A stretch of DNA of 64,000 bases, taken from assembly GCF_027213945.1 (NCBI RefSeq), contig NZ_JAPWGW010000001.1:248001-312000 (forward strand), written 5' to 3'. The notes under the pieces are model-generated. The model made no database searches. It saw only the letters and a program-made list of their open reading frames with translations, and was not told the origin of the DNA. How positions within the stretch are numbered: position 1 is the stretch's first letter; the number at the start of each line of letters is the position of its first letter. The DNA is from Henriciella marina. GTDB taxonomy: Bacteria; Pseudomonadota; Alphaproteobacteria; Caulobacterales; Hyphomonadaceae. The translations under genes were made by a program, and so were the position numbers. Below, piece after piece: positions 53,412 through 62,173 of this stretch.

Positions 53412-55253
53412 CTAGGCGGCTTCAGCGACGATCCTTGCGATATCATCGGCGTAGCGCCCAGCCTTCTTCTCCCCAACGCCGCTGATGTTGCGAAGTTCGT
53501 CGCCCGACGCAGGCCGTTCAGCCGCGATCGCCGCCAGCGTCCGATCATGGAAAATGACGTAAGGCGGTACGCCCTTGGCTTTTGCCGTTTCGAGCCGCCA
53601 GTGTCGCAGCGCCTCGAAGAGCGACTGGTCGCGCGCGGAGAGGTCATGCACAACCGCTGCGGCGAGGCCTGATCGTTTGCGTGCGGTCTTTCGCTGACTC
53701 GGATCAGTGCGCAGCCAAACTTCCCGGTTCCCCTTGAAGAGAGCACGGGCGGCTTCCTGATCCGGCACGGCGAGGACCGGCCGCATCGCATCACCGGTTT
53801 CAGCGAGGAGCCCCGAGAACAGAAGCTCGTCGAAGACGGCGTTCCAGCCCTGCTTCGACAGGTCCATTCCAATTCCGTACGTGGATAGCTGCGCCAGGTC
53901 TTCATCAAAACCGTCGCGGGCCGAACCGGTGAGGTGGATGATGAGGCGGCCACGCCCGATGCGTTGACCGCAGCGGATGACAGCAGAGACCGCCATCTGC
54001 GCAAAGCGTGTCGCATCGAAGCCATCGCCCGGCTCGCGCTGACAATTATCGCACTCTCCGCATGGCGCGACATTCGCCTCGCCGAAATACCGCCTGACGG
54101 CTCCGCGACGACACTCCGTTCCATTCAGGAACGCGAACAATTGCCGCGTCTTCGTCAGCTGGACACGTTTGACCTCTTCGGCAGCATCGCTTTCGACCGT
54201 CCAGCTGATCGAGCGGCGCATATCGGCCGGGCCAAACAGCGCGAAGGCCTCGGCAGGTTTTCCATCGCGCCCGGCACGCCCAACCTCCTGCCAGTAGGCT
54301 TCCAGCGTCTTTGGCGGGTCAGCATGGATGACAAAGCGCACGTCAGGCTTGTCGACACCCATGCCGAAGGCGACGGTGGCGCACATGACGATGCCGTCCT
54401 CAAGCAGGAAGCGGCGCTGGCGCTCTGCTCGCACTTCCGGGTCGAGACCGGCATGATAGGCCAGCGCAGAGAGGCCTGCCCGCTCCAGGCTTTCAGCCAG
54501 CGTCTCTGTCGCATCGCGCGTTGCCGCATAGACGATGCCGCTTTCGCCGGAATGCGCCTTTACGAGAGACGCCACGCGGTCTGCACGCTTCCCCGCTTTC
54601 GGTTCTGCGCCAAGCGTCAGGTTCGGGCGGTCGAAACTTGCGACATGGACCTGCGGTGAGGTGAGGTCGAGTTCATGCAGGATATCATCGCGCGTGCGCT
54701 CATCGGCTGTCGCCGTCACGGCGATACGCGGCACGCCGGGGAAAAGCTGTTTCAGGCGGCTGAGAGCGCGGTAGTCCGGGCGGAAGTCGTGGCCCCACTG
54801 GCTGACGCAGTGCGCCTCATCAATGGCAATCACCGAAACGCCCAAGCGCGCCAGCACGCCCGCGAGACCGGTGCCGAGCGCTTCTGGCGAAACGTAGAGC
54901 ATATCCATCTCACCGCGCCGCGCCGCTTCGAGGGCGGCCTGTTTGTCTTCAGGCGCCATGGACGAATCCAGCCGCTCTGCCCGCACACCAAGTGCCTTCA
55001 GCGCATCGACCTGATCAGCCATCAGCGCGATGAGCGGTGAGACGACGAGGCCGACGCCGTCACGCAATATGGCCGGGATCTGGTAGCAGAGCGACTTGCC
55101 GCCGCCTGTCGGCAGGACCGCCAGCGTATCACGGCCCGCCATCACATCAGCAATGACATCAGCCTGCAGCCCCCGAAAAGCGTCATAGCCATACACCCGC
55201 TTCAACAGGGAAAGCGGCGTCTCTGATGCGATTTCGGAATTTGTGACGGACAT
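53412..55253 (-). CDS. recQ: ATP-dependent DNA helicase RecQ
   Basis: A 613-residue 3'-5' helicase acting at stalled forks and recombination intermediates. The Walker A region is LPTGGGKSLCYQIPA, the DEAH box is IDEAHCVSQWGHDFRPDY, and motif VI is QEVGRAGRDGKPAEA. Zinc-binding cysteines follow (TECRRGAVRRYF and CGECDNCQ), then the winged-helix. A C-terminal HRDC domain (FEALRHWRLETAKAKGVPP) completes the protein. AAGGATAGGGG precedes the ATG. Confidence 0.97.
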   Translation of the reverse strand: MSVTNSEIASETPLSLLKRVYGYDAFRGLQADVIADVMAGRDTLAVLPTGGGKSLCYQIPAILRDGVGLVVSPLIALMADQVDALKALGVRAERLDSSMAPEDKQAALEAARRGEMDMLYVSPEALGTGLAGVLARLGVSVIAIDEAHCVSQWGHDFRPDYRALSRLKQLFPGVPRIAVTATADERTRDDILHELDLTSPQVHVASFDRPNLTLGAEPKAGKRADRVASLVKAHSGESGIVYAATRDATETLAESLERAGLSALAYHAGLDPEVRAERQRRFLLEDGIVMCATVAFGMGVDKPDVRFVIHADPPKTLEAYWQEVGRAGRDGKPAEAFALFGPADMRRSISWTVESDAAEEVKRVQLTKTRQLFAFLNGTECRRGAVRRYFGEANVAPCGECDNCQREPGDGFDATRFAQMAVSAVIRCGQRIGRGRLIIHLTGSARDGFDEDLAQLSTYGIGMDLSKQGWNAVFDELLFSGLLAETGDAMRPVLAVPDQEAARALFKGNREVWLRTDPSQRKTARKRSGLAAAVVHDLSARDQSLFEALRHWRLETAKAKGVPPYVIFHDRTLAAIAAERPASGDELRNISGVGEKKAGRYADDIARIVAEAA

Positions 55254-55322
55254 CCCCTATCCTTCGCGGGAGTCGGGGCCATTCATCAATATGGAAGCGT
55301 CAGCCAGCGGCGCTTTGCGCAC

Positions 55323-55979
55323 CTAGAACATGTATTCCAGCAGCCGGTCGCGGGAGTTCGCATGCACCCATGTACCGCCAGCATCCTCAACCAATGCCTC
55401 CCAGGCTTCGAGGCGCTCGAAATAGGCATTCGGGTCCGACGCGTCGCGGTCAGAACGCGTGACGTTCGTGACGATCACCGTAATGCCTTCGAGGTCTAGC
55501 TCCAGGCCACTGGTGTCGCAATCGGGGGAAACGTCCTCAACAAGATCGGAGACGAGCACGATGTAGCGGCTCGCCTGATCGGATTGCTCCAGCTCAGCCG
55601 CTGCATAGCGCAACCCGCCCCTGATGTCGGTCCAGCCCGTCGGCTGGACTGTCTCTGCATAGGCTTCCAGGTTTCCAAAAACGGCCTGCTTGGCATAGGC
55701 CGCCTCGCTGGGCGTACCCGGCAAGGTGCGGCGAACGACCAGACTGCTATCAGAAAAGCTGCACGAGCCGATCTCGCCAAAGGCAAACATGTCGTTCGAG
55801 TTAAGCTTCGAGGTCAGAAGCTTGGCTGTGACCACCGCATCAGGCACTTCGCGTACATATGTGCCCGACGCGTCCACCAGCATGAAGACAGCCTTGGAAT
55901 TGGACGTCACGGCGCCGCAGGCGGCCACGCCAGCAAGGATAAGTCCGGCGGTCAGCGTCTTGAAAGTCTTGATAATCAT
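55323..55979 (-). CDS. VWA-like lipoprotein
   Basis: A 218-residue protein with lipobox VAAC (MIIKTFKTLTAGLILAGVAAC). A von Willebrand A-like domain starts at VFMLVDASGTYV, where DASGT matches the MIDAS DxSxS/T pattern. TDIRGGLRYA provides the MIDAS Thr, and YIVLVSDLVEDV the Asp. All three metal-coordinating loops seem intact. Its start overlaps the stop of the upstream coiled-coil membrane gene by ATGA. The target ligand is unknown; a role anchored in the envelope is likely. Confidence 0.85.
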   Translation of the reverse strand: MIIKTFKTLTAGLILAGVAACGAVTSNSKAVFMLVDASGTYVREVPDAVVTAKLLTSKLNSNDMFAFGEIGSCSFSDSSLVVRRTLPGTPSEAAYAKQAVFGNLEAYAETVQPTGWTDIRGGLRYAAAELEQSDQASRYIVLVSDLVEDVSPDCDTSGLELDLEGITVIVTNVTRSDRDASDPNAYFERLEAWEALVEDAGGTWVHANSRDRLLEYMF

Positions 55980-57364
55980 GTTGCTCCAGAAGCTTGCTTC
56001 TTGCGGGCCGGACCACGCAATCGCCTGAACATTCTTTCTATCGTCAGCGGCAGGAAAATCAGCAAGTCGTAGACCCGCAGTACGAAGAGACCGATCGCCT
56101 TCAGCACGGTCGCCACGATCGCAAAGACAAAGGCCAGGAAGATCGTGATCTGGTGCATGACCAGGCGGAGGATAAGAATGAAATTCTGCACCACCGTCTC
56201 CAGCGGGATCGCTGCGACAGCAAGGAGCCAGGGGATCAGGATGGCCAGTACCATCTGTCCGATCATGGTGAGTGAGATGCCGCCCGGCTCTCCGCCTGCT
56301 TCGGTAGGCAACTCGCCCAGCGCCCGGCGCGTGGTTTCCTGATCAATGCCGATCAGGACTTCGCGCTGGATGGCGAGAATGGCCTCGAAGAAGGAGAATG
56401 CGGCAAGAAACGCAAAGGCTGCATAGAGCAGTACGCGCTTATGTATGCGCGGCAGGGTCGAGATAAGCGTAATCTTGGTAATGCCCGCGGCATCCATGAG
56501 GACGATACCCGCGACCGCTTCCAGGAAAATGACAACAAGGGCCGCCGCTGTCGGCAGGCCAACGCCCATCACCTGGAGGTCATCGCCGACGATTTCCGCC
56601 ATAGGACGCTGGATCAGGAAGAAGTTCAGGAAAACGCCAGTCAGCGCCACCGTCATGACGAGCAGTGAGAGCAGCCACGGGATCAGGATGGACTGGCGCT
56701 GGGCTGCGTCGCGGCGCCGCTCATAGTCGGGATGGATGCACTCTTCGAAGGTCGCAAGGTCCTTGTTGATCTGTTTCGAGGAGCGGCTGAGTTCGTTCGA
56801 GATTGAACGCAGGCGGGTGATATTCTCCGCCATTGGCTTCAGCTCTGAGCGAAGAGCATTAATGTGCGGACGAAGCGGGGCGAGCTCTTCCTTTACGGCG
56901 CGGCGGACGTCCGAAGCTGCGCTAGAGAGCTTTGCGCGGCTCTGCCCCTGCCCTCTGGCCTGAATGCTGTCCTGCACCTCCCTGAGCGTGCGCTCATCAA
57001 GGTCCACTGCGCGGAAAGCTTCAAGCGTTTCTGAAAGGTCGGACTGGTTCGTATCCAGCTTGTCGACAATGCCGCTGATCCGCCGGTCAATTTCCGGCGC
57101 GCGCTTTTCCAGCTTCATCTCCTGGCTGACCAGCCGCTGCTCTAGTGTCTCGGCCGTATGCGAGGCAACCAGCTCAATATACTGTCGATAGATATTGTTG
57201 CCGGCATTCTCTAGGCGCCTTGCAACATCGCGCAGCACATAGGCAAGACCAAAGAATACTCCGCGAAACAGGCCGTGCAGATAAGGTCGCCCAACATACA
57301 GAAGCAGGATTATTCCCGCCACTACCAGCCAGAGTTGCCAGTCAGTCCATGCCAGCCCAAACAT
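55976..57364 (-). CDS. Coiled-coil multi-pass membrane protein, partner of the VWA lipoprotein
   Basis: A 462-residue protein of unusual layout. One N-terminal membrane helix (WLVVAGIILLLYVGRPYL) is followed by ~180 residues of helical, charged sequence likely to form coiled coils. These include LKPMAENITRLRSISNELSR. At least five further membrane helices follow, from about residue 225 (SILIPWLLSLLVMTVALTG). The C-terminus is basic. No recognised family. It is translationally coupled to the VWA lipoprotein, so the two probably act together at the inner membrane. Function unknown. Confidence 0.8.
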   Translation of the reverse strand: MFGLAWTDWQLWLVVAGIILLLYVGRPYLHGLFRGVFFGLAYVLRDVARRLENAGNNIYRQYIELVASHTAETLEQRLVSQEMKLEKRAPEIDRRISGIVDKLDTNQSDLSETLEAFRAVDLDERTLREVQDSIQARGQGQSRAKLSSAASDVRRAVKEELAPLRPHINALRSELKPMAENITRLRSISNELSRSSKQINKDLATFEECIHPDYERRRDAAQRQSILIPWLLSLLVMTVALTGVFLNFFLIQRPMAEIVGDDLQVMGVGLPTAAALVVIFLEAVAGIVLMDAAGITKITLISTLPRIHKRVLLYAAFAFLAAFSFFEAILAIQREVLIGIDQETTRRALGELPTEAGGEPGGISLTMIGQMVLAILIPWLLAVAAIPLETVVQNFILILRLVMHQITIFLAFVFAIVATVLKAIGLFVLRVYDLLIFLPLTIERMFRRLRGPARKKQASGAT

Positions 57365-57423
57365 CCTTGCAGGCTCTCCAGTCTGATTGCTTCGCAGTAT
57401 TGCCTGTTAACAGTCGTTAAGGA

Positions 57424-58353
57424 TTATTGAGGCGAAGAAAAGGCAGTTCGCCCCTGAGGCGCAGTTGCGGCTGCCAGTGCATCTACCATGAAACTGTGCC
57501 TTCGAGCGACTGCGCGAGCGTCTTTTTCGTAGCCACCGCCGAGCACTCCCACGATCGGGACGCCGTTTCGGATGCAGGTTTCAGCAACTCTCCGGTCTCT
57601 CTCGCGCAAGCCTTCATCGCTGAGCGAAAGAAGTCCCAAGCGGTCTTTCTCATGAGGATCAACGCCTGCATTGTAGAAGACCAGACCTGGCTTGGACTGG
57701 CTAAAAACGCTTTTAAGGAAACGGTCCAGCGCCTGCAGATAATCACTGTCGGTAGCGCCCTTAGAAAGTCCGACATCCAGGTCTGAAGGCGGCTTGATAC
57801 GCGGCCAGTTGTCGTCGCAATGCAACGACGCCGTGAAGACGCGATCATCGCTGGCAAAGATGCTGGCGGTCCCGTCTCCGTGATGCACGTCGCAATCGAT
57901 AACGGCGACCTTCTGGCATAGCCCCTCTTCAAGAGCGACCCGCGCAGCGACGGCGACATCGTTGAAGACGCAGAAGCCTGCCCCGCCTTCATAGCTCGCA
58001 TGATGGCTGCCGCCTGCGAGGTTCACCGCAGCGCCATGCTCGACGGCGAGCCGGGCCGCAAGGCAGGTGCCGCCGACAGATGCGCGCGTTCTCGCGGCGA
58101 TGGCTGGCGTCATCTCGAAACCGATCTTTCGCGCTGTTCTCGCATCTACCGAAGAGGTCAGCACCGCGGTCACGTAGGATGGGTCATGCGCAAGATGCAG
58201 CCAGTGCTCTGGCGCATGGGCGGGGACGGCAAATGTCTCTCCCCTCGCGCGAAGGAGATCGGCGAGCAGCGAGTATTTGCGCATAGGGAAGCGATGGCTG
58301 TCCGGCACGCTTTCAGCGTCATAATCATGGTGGTGAACGATCGGCAGCGCCAT
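57424..58353 (-). CDS. Histone deacetylase-family protein (acetylpolyamine/deacetylase)
   Basis: A 309-residue zinc-dependent deacetylase of the arginase/deacetylase superfamily. ATG 58353 (MALPIVHHHDYD) is chosen; ATG 58419 would overlap the divergent MATE gene. Active-site blocks are NLAGGSHHASYEGGAGFCVF (the two His of the charge relay), VIDCDVHHGDGTASIF (metal-binding Asp and His) and YNAGVDPHEKDRLG (the second metal-binding Asp). Bacterial members deacetylate polyamines, acetoin-related or other small acetylated substrates. The natural substrate here is unknown. Confidence 0.94.
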   Translation of the reverse strand: MALPIVHHHDYDAESVPDSHRFPMRKYSLLADLLRARGETFAVPAHAPEHWLHLAHDPSYVTAVLTSSVDARTARKIGFEMTPAIAARTRASVGGTCLAARLAVEHGAAVNLAGGSHHASYEGGAGFCVFNDVAVAARVALEEGLCQKVAVIDCDVHHGDGTASIFASDDRVFTASLHCDDNWPRIKPPSDLDVGLSKGATDSDYLQALDRFLKSVFSQSKPGLVFYNAGVDPHEKDRLGLLSLSDEGLRERDRRVAETCIRNGVPIVGVLGGGYEKDARAVARRHSFMVDALAAATAPQGRTAFSSPQ

Positions 58354-58417
58354 GAAGGGTGAAATGTCGGCAGGCCGCTGATTGTCAAGCAGCGGCCAGC
58401 GCCATAAGCCGCTTGCC

Positions 58418-59746
58418 ATGTCAGATGCCGTCCTTACCCGCTCACAGGTCGTTGCGCTTGCCGTTCCAGTGATGCTGGCACAGGCGGCGACCGCATCGAC
58501 CGGTATCGTCGATACGGCCGTGATGGGCCTCTACGGCACCAAGTTCGACCTCGGCGCAGTCGGCGTTGCCGCTGTGGTGATGAACTTCCTCTATTGGGCG
58601 TTTGGCTTCCTGCGCATGTCGACGACAGGGCTGACCGCGCAAGCAGCAGGCGGCGGCGACCGGCTTGAAGCGCAAACTGTGCTGCAACGCGCCCTCCTGC
58701 TCGGCGGGGCACTCGGTCTTGCCATTCTCATCCTGTCACCGCTTCTGAAGCTCGCCGTCTTTCAGCCTTTCGAGGCGAGCCCTGAGGTGAAGTCGCTCGC
58801 CCGGGACTATTTCGACGCGCGCGTCTGGGGCGCACCCGCCGTACTGATGGGCTATGCGATTACGGGCTGGCTACTCGGCACAGGAAAGACTGGCCAGTTG
58901 CTGGTCTTCCAGATCGTCATGAATGGCACCAATGCGGCGCTCGATATCTGGTTCGTGGCAGGCCTTGGCTGGGGCCCAGCCGGAATTGGCGCAGGTACAG
59001 CCATCGCCGAATGGGTCGCGCTCGCTTTCGGACTGATCCTCGTGCGCAAGGGCTTCTCCCGTTCCGGCAAGCTGTTTGACCAGGAGCGGCTGGCCGCGCT
59101 TATCAATGCCAATCGCGATATCCTCATCCGGACGCTGGCACTACTCTTCTGCTTTGCCTGGTTCGTGAATTCAGGCGCGAGCCTCGGCACCGCGACGCTG
59201 GCTGGCAATGAAGTCCTTCTCCAGTTCGTATCGGTGTCGGCCTTTGTTCTGGATGGCTTTGCTTTCGTCGCTGAGAAGGAAATTGGAGAAGCCTATGGCG
59301 CACGCAGTCGCGCGCGGCTGATGCGCGCCATGCGCCTGACGAGCGAGATCGCGCTCGCTTGCGCGGTATTAATCACGCTCGCCTATTTCTTTGGCGGGGG
59401 CTGGATCATCGAGAATTTCGTGGCAGATGCAGACGCACGCGCCGTTGCGCTGACTTTTCTGCCTTACTGCGCCGCCGTACCGTTGATCGGTCTTGCCTGC
59501 TGGCAGCTCGATGGCTTCTTCGTCGGCGCGACGCAGGGCAAGGCGTTGCGAAATGCAGGTGTGGTGGCCGCTATTCTCTATGTCGGCACGGACATGCTTC
59601 TTAAAGACCAGTTCGGCAACTCAGGCGTCTGGATCGCCTTCCTCACCATGTATGTCTGGCGGGCAGGCGCGCTCGGTTTCTACCTGCCATCGATGATCAG
59701 AAAGATCAGCGAAAGTCAGCCCCGACAGCCTGCTCAACAGACGTAA
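58418..59746 (+). CDS. MATE-family efflux transporter (DinF-like)
   Basis: A 442-residue integral membrane protein with 12 predicted helices, from MSDAVLTRSQVVALAVPV. The family pattern of two six-helix halves is evident, with QAATASTGIVDTAVMGLYGT in helix 1-2 and FFVGATQGKALRNAG in the second half. It probably exports a drug or metabolite with Na+ or H+ counter-transport. Its last 41 bases overlap pyrD tail to tail. It is divergent from the deacetylase gene, sharing a 64-bp region. Confidence 0.93.
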   Translation: MSDAVLTRSQVVALAVPVMLAQAATASTGIVDTAVMGLYGTKFDLGAVGVAAVVMNFLYWAFGFLRMSTTGLTAQAAGGGDRLEAQTVLQRALLLGGALGLAILILSPLLKLAVFQPFEASPEVKSLARDYFDARVWGAPAVLMGYAITGWLLGTGKTGQLLVFQIVMNGTNAALDIWFVAGLGWGPAGIGAGTAIAEWVALAFGLILVRKGFSRSGKLFDQERLAALINANRDILIRTLALLFCFAWFVNSGASLGTATLAGNEVLLQFVSVSAFVLDGFAFVAEKEIGEAYGARSRARLMRAMRLTSEIALACAVLITLAYFFGGGWIIENFVADADARAVALTFLPYCAAVPLIGLACWQLDGFFVGATQGKALRNAGVVAAILYVGTDMLLKDQFGNSGVWIAFLTMYVWRAGALGFYLPSMIRKISESQPRQPAQQT

Positions 59747-60881
59747 AGCCGTCAGCGTAGAGCCGTTCGGCAAGGTCGCGGTTGATCTCTGCGACGAGGC
59801 CCGGCCCGTGATAGACGAGCGCTGAATAGAGCTGGACCGCATGAGCGCCTGCGCGGATCTTTGCATAGGCGTCAGCCCCGCTTGCAATACCGCCCGCGCC
59901 AATCAGGTCGAACTCACCCTTCAGCTCACGGGAAAAGACGCGCAGCACCTCTGTCGACAGGTCGAAAAGCGGCGCACCGGATAACCCGCCGGTCTCTGAT
60001 TTGTGTTCACTTTGCAGCGTGTCAGGCCGCTCCAGCGTCGTGTTCGAGACGATGAGGCCGGACAGCCAGCGCCCCGACCCCCGCACAACGGCGATAATAT
60101 CGTGGATCGTCCTGTCATCGAGATCTGGCGCGACCTTCAGGAATGCCGGTTTGCGGCCTTTGCCCTCGGTTTCAGTCGCCTCATGCGCCCGGTCCATCGC
60201 CTCGCCGCAGCGGGTGAGAAGCTCTTCCAGCGCACCCTTGTCCTGAAGGCCGCGGAGGCCCGGCGTGTTGGGCGACGAGATGTTGATCGTGATGTATTGT
60301 GCGTGCGGATAGACCGCTTCAATCCCGGTCTCATAGTCGCCGATCCGGTCTTCGCTGTCCTTGTTCGCGCCGACATTCGCCCCTATCGGCACCCGCGCGT
60401 TTTTCGCCTTTTTTAAGTTGGAAACAAACTTTTCAAGGCCATCGCTGGGAAACCCCATACGATTGATTACGCCTTTGTCTTCTTTCAACCGGAAGACCCT
60501 AGGCTTAGGGTTTCCTGTCTGAGCTTTTGGCGTAACCGTCCCGCATTCAGCGAAACCAAATCCAAATTTATGGGTATGAGCTGCCACTCGAGCATTTTTA
60601 TCGAAACCTGCCGCCAACCCAACAGGAGATTTTAAGCGTAGGCCCGATTTGGGAAGTGAGTATTCGAGCAAATCGGCTTGGCTAGACGCAGGTATAACTG
60701 GCCCGGTAGTCCGGAATAGCTTCAATGCGAAGTCATGCGCCTGCTCCGCGTCCATCATTCTTAATGCTTGAGTCGAAAATCCCGCCATCTTTGATGCGGC
60801 AGCAAAAGAAATTGAGGAGATTCGTTTACCACCACGAATCGACGTATATTTGAGGTTCTTACGTGTAAGCGTGCCTGCCAT
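59706..60881 (-). CDS. pyrD: Quinone-dependent dihydroorotate dehydrogenase (class 2)
   Basis: A 391-residue membrane-associated flavoenzyme oxidising dihydroorotate to orotate in pyrimidine synthesis. LKSPVGLAAGFDKNARVAAH is the FMN/substrate motif, and GFAECGTVTPKAQTGNPKPR the class signature. The catalytic Ser lies in NISSPNTPGLRGLQ, and SNTTLERPDT and GAGGIASGADAYAKI are also conserved. AAGGA six bases before ATG 60881 supports the long start; ATG 60788 is the shorter, more typical one. The 5' ~470 bases are near 44-50% G+C, whereas the rest is about 62%. The protein itself is intact. Confidence 0.94.
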   Translation of the reverse strand: MAGTLTRKNLKYTSIRGGKRISSISFAAASKMAGFSTQALRMMDAEQAHDFALKLFRTTGPVIPASSQADLLEYSLPKSGLRLKSPVGLAAGFDKNARVAAHTHKFGFGFAECGTVTPKAQTGNPKPRVFRLKEDKGVINRMGFPSDGLEKFVSNLKKAKNARVPIGANVGANKDSEDRIGDYETGIEAVYPHAQYITINISSPNTPGLRGLQDKGALEELLTRCGEAMDRAHEATETEGKGRKPAFLKVAPDLDDRTIHDIIAVVRGSGRWLSGLIVSNTTLERPDTLQSEHKSETGGLSGAPLFDLSTEVLRVFSRELKGEFDLIGAGGIASGADAYAKIRAGAHAVQLYSALVYHGPGLVAEINRDLAERLYADGFTSVEQAVGADFR

Positions 60882-61020
60882 CTTGTATCCTTGATGTGAT
60901 TTGTGCTGCAGGTCAAAGGCGGTTCAATTGCGGGACTTGCAGACAATCCGCACCATCGTCGGAAGGTGGCAGCGGATATAGTATTTGACCGAGATGTTCA
61001 ACCTACGAACACACGACGGT
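60410..61020. other. Low-GC tract spanning pyrD 5' half and its upstream region
   Basis: Sampled 60-base lines show the change: 37 G+C at 60301-60360, then 27 at 60421-60480, 26 at 60541-60600 and 27 at 60841-60900, with a gradual return by about 61020. The junction inside pyrD near 60410 is abrupt. No repeats, integrase or tRNA fragments mark the edges. Recombination with a lower-GC donor allele is the simplest reading. Confidence 0.75.
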
Positions 61021-61026
61021 CTATGG

Positions 61027-61389
61027 CTAGCGCAGATCCTCTGGCAGGACTGGACTTCCCTGATCATTGGTCTCCAGCGTCCACTGGCGCTGCGCCGCGG
61101 AAAGCCGCAGCGTGCCATAGAGGTGCGGGAAGAGATCACCGCCGCGCGATTCTTCCCATTTCACATCGCCGCCGAGCTTTTCCGCTGAGAACTCATAAAG
61201 GCGAACGCCGTGCTGGCCCGCATAGTGGAGCCGCAGGGTCTCTGCGACCTGGTCTTTCGACGAAAGGTGGACATAGCCATCGCGCGCATCGAGGTCGGTA
61301 TCACTATGACCGAGCTTTCGGGCGCGCTCATCATCCTGGGCGCTGAGGATTTTGTAGACAGGTGTATCGAGCATCATGCGGGCGTTCAT
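61027..61389 (-). CDS. DUF952 domain protein
   Basis: A 120-residue cytosolic protein. VYKILSAQDDERARKLG, then DARDGYVHLSSKDQVAETL and VKWEESRGGDLFPHLYG are the conserved DUF952 blocks. The family is common in Alphaproteobacteria, often next to pyrD as here, and is fused or linked to ADP-ribosyl-type folds in some proteins; its function is not established. The start may be ATG 61389 or the ATG pair near 61374-61377. It is separated from pyrD by about 145 bases of low-GC sequence. Confidence 0.9.
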   Translation of the reverse strand: MNARMMLDTPVYKILSAQDDERARKLGHSDTDLDARDGYVHLSSKDQVAETLRLHYAGQHGVRLYEFSAEKLGGDVKWEESRGGDLFPHLYGTLRLSAAQRQWTLETNDQGSPVLPEDLR

Positions 61390-61434
61390 ACAGGCTTTAG
61401 GCCGGCCGGAAAAGCGCCAGACTTGCTAGGTTTA

Positions 61435-61453
61435 TTTTCCCATGATAGGAAAA
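61435..61453. promoter_or_regulatory. Palindromic operator candidate for the S24 repressor
   Basis: TTTTCCCATGATAGGAAAA is a perfect TTTTCC-N7-GGAAAA inverted repeat. It lies 27 bases before the S24 repressor start and in the gap shared with the divergent DUF952 gene. AT-rich flanks suggest promoter overlap. Binding is inferred. Confidence 0.7.
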
Positions 61454-61480
61454 TGACAGAGATTATGGAGACTAAGGATC

Positions 61481-62098
61481 ATGCGCCACGGCGACGTCTG
61501 GAAAGGCATTGATCTTCTGGCCGAGAAAAACGGTCTCAGCACGTCGGGCCTTGCCCGTCAGGCCGGTCTCGACCCGACAAGCTTCAACCCGTCGAAACGT
61601 CAGGCCCGCGATGGGCGCCCGCGCTGGCCATCGACCGAAAGCATCTCCCGCGCGCTTGATGCCGTCGGGGCCGGGATGGATGATTTCGCTGCGCTCATCG
61701 AAGGGCGCCGTGGGGCGACAGCGCCCCTGATTGGCCTTGCGCAGGCTGGCGCTGACGGCTTTTTCGATGATGGCGGATTCCCGATCGGCGGGGGGTGGGA
61801 TGAGGTTCGCTTTCCCGGCCTTGGCGGCGAGCCTGTCTATGCGCTCGAGATTACGGGCGACAGTATGGAGCCAGCCTATCGCGAGGGAGACCGTATCGTC
61901 GTGTCCCCGGGCGCACAGGTTCGAAAAGGTGACCGGGTCGTCGCGAAGACGCAGGATGGCGAGGTGATGGCCAAGGTGCTCGGCCGCCAGACAGAGACCC
62001 AGGTCGAGCTCATATCCCTCAATCCAGACCATCCAGTACGGACGCTGAAACCGTCACAAATCAGCTGGATCGCACGCATTCTGTGGGTCAGTCAGTAA
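61481..62098 (+). CDS. XRE-S24 repressor (LexA/CI-like)
   Basis: A 205-residue protein with an N-terminal HTH: KGIDLLAEKNGLSTSGLARQ followed by AGLDPTSFNPSKRQ. The C-terminal S24 peptidase-like domain (from ~residue 115) carries the catalytic Ser in ITGDSMEPAYREGDR and the Lys in GEVMAKVLGR. By eye it fits the short CI-like repressors common in bacteria that control stress or prophage-derived functions by RecA-stimulated self-cleavage. Both catalytic residues are present, so cleavage is plausible. AAGG lies upstream of the ATG. Confidence 0.92.
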   Translation: MRHGDVWKGIDLLAEKNGLSTSGLARQAGLDPTSFNPSKRQARDGRPRWPSTESISRALDAVGAGMDDFAALIEGRRGATAPLIGLAQAGADGFFDDGGFPIGGGWDEVRFPGLGGEPVYALEITGDSMEPAYREGDRIVVSPGAQVRKGDRVVAKTQDGEVMAKVLGRQTETQVELISLNPDHPVRTLKPSQISWIARILWVSQ

Positions 62099-62173
62099 CC
62101 CCTCCATCGTTCGCATATGCAGCACACAATACGCTTGCCCTGACGACAGTGCACGTGTCATCCAAAAGACCTG

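Noticed and set aside
57407-57420. TTAA-N6-TTAA upstream of the coiled-coil membrane gene, as a CtrA box
   Set aside because: Spacing is six, not the seven of the consensus, and the region is AT-rich, so chance is likely.
59706-60881. pyrD as a pseudogene because of its odd composition
   Set aside because: The frame is open throughout, and all signature motifs of class 2 dihydroorotate dehydrogenase are intact.
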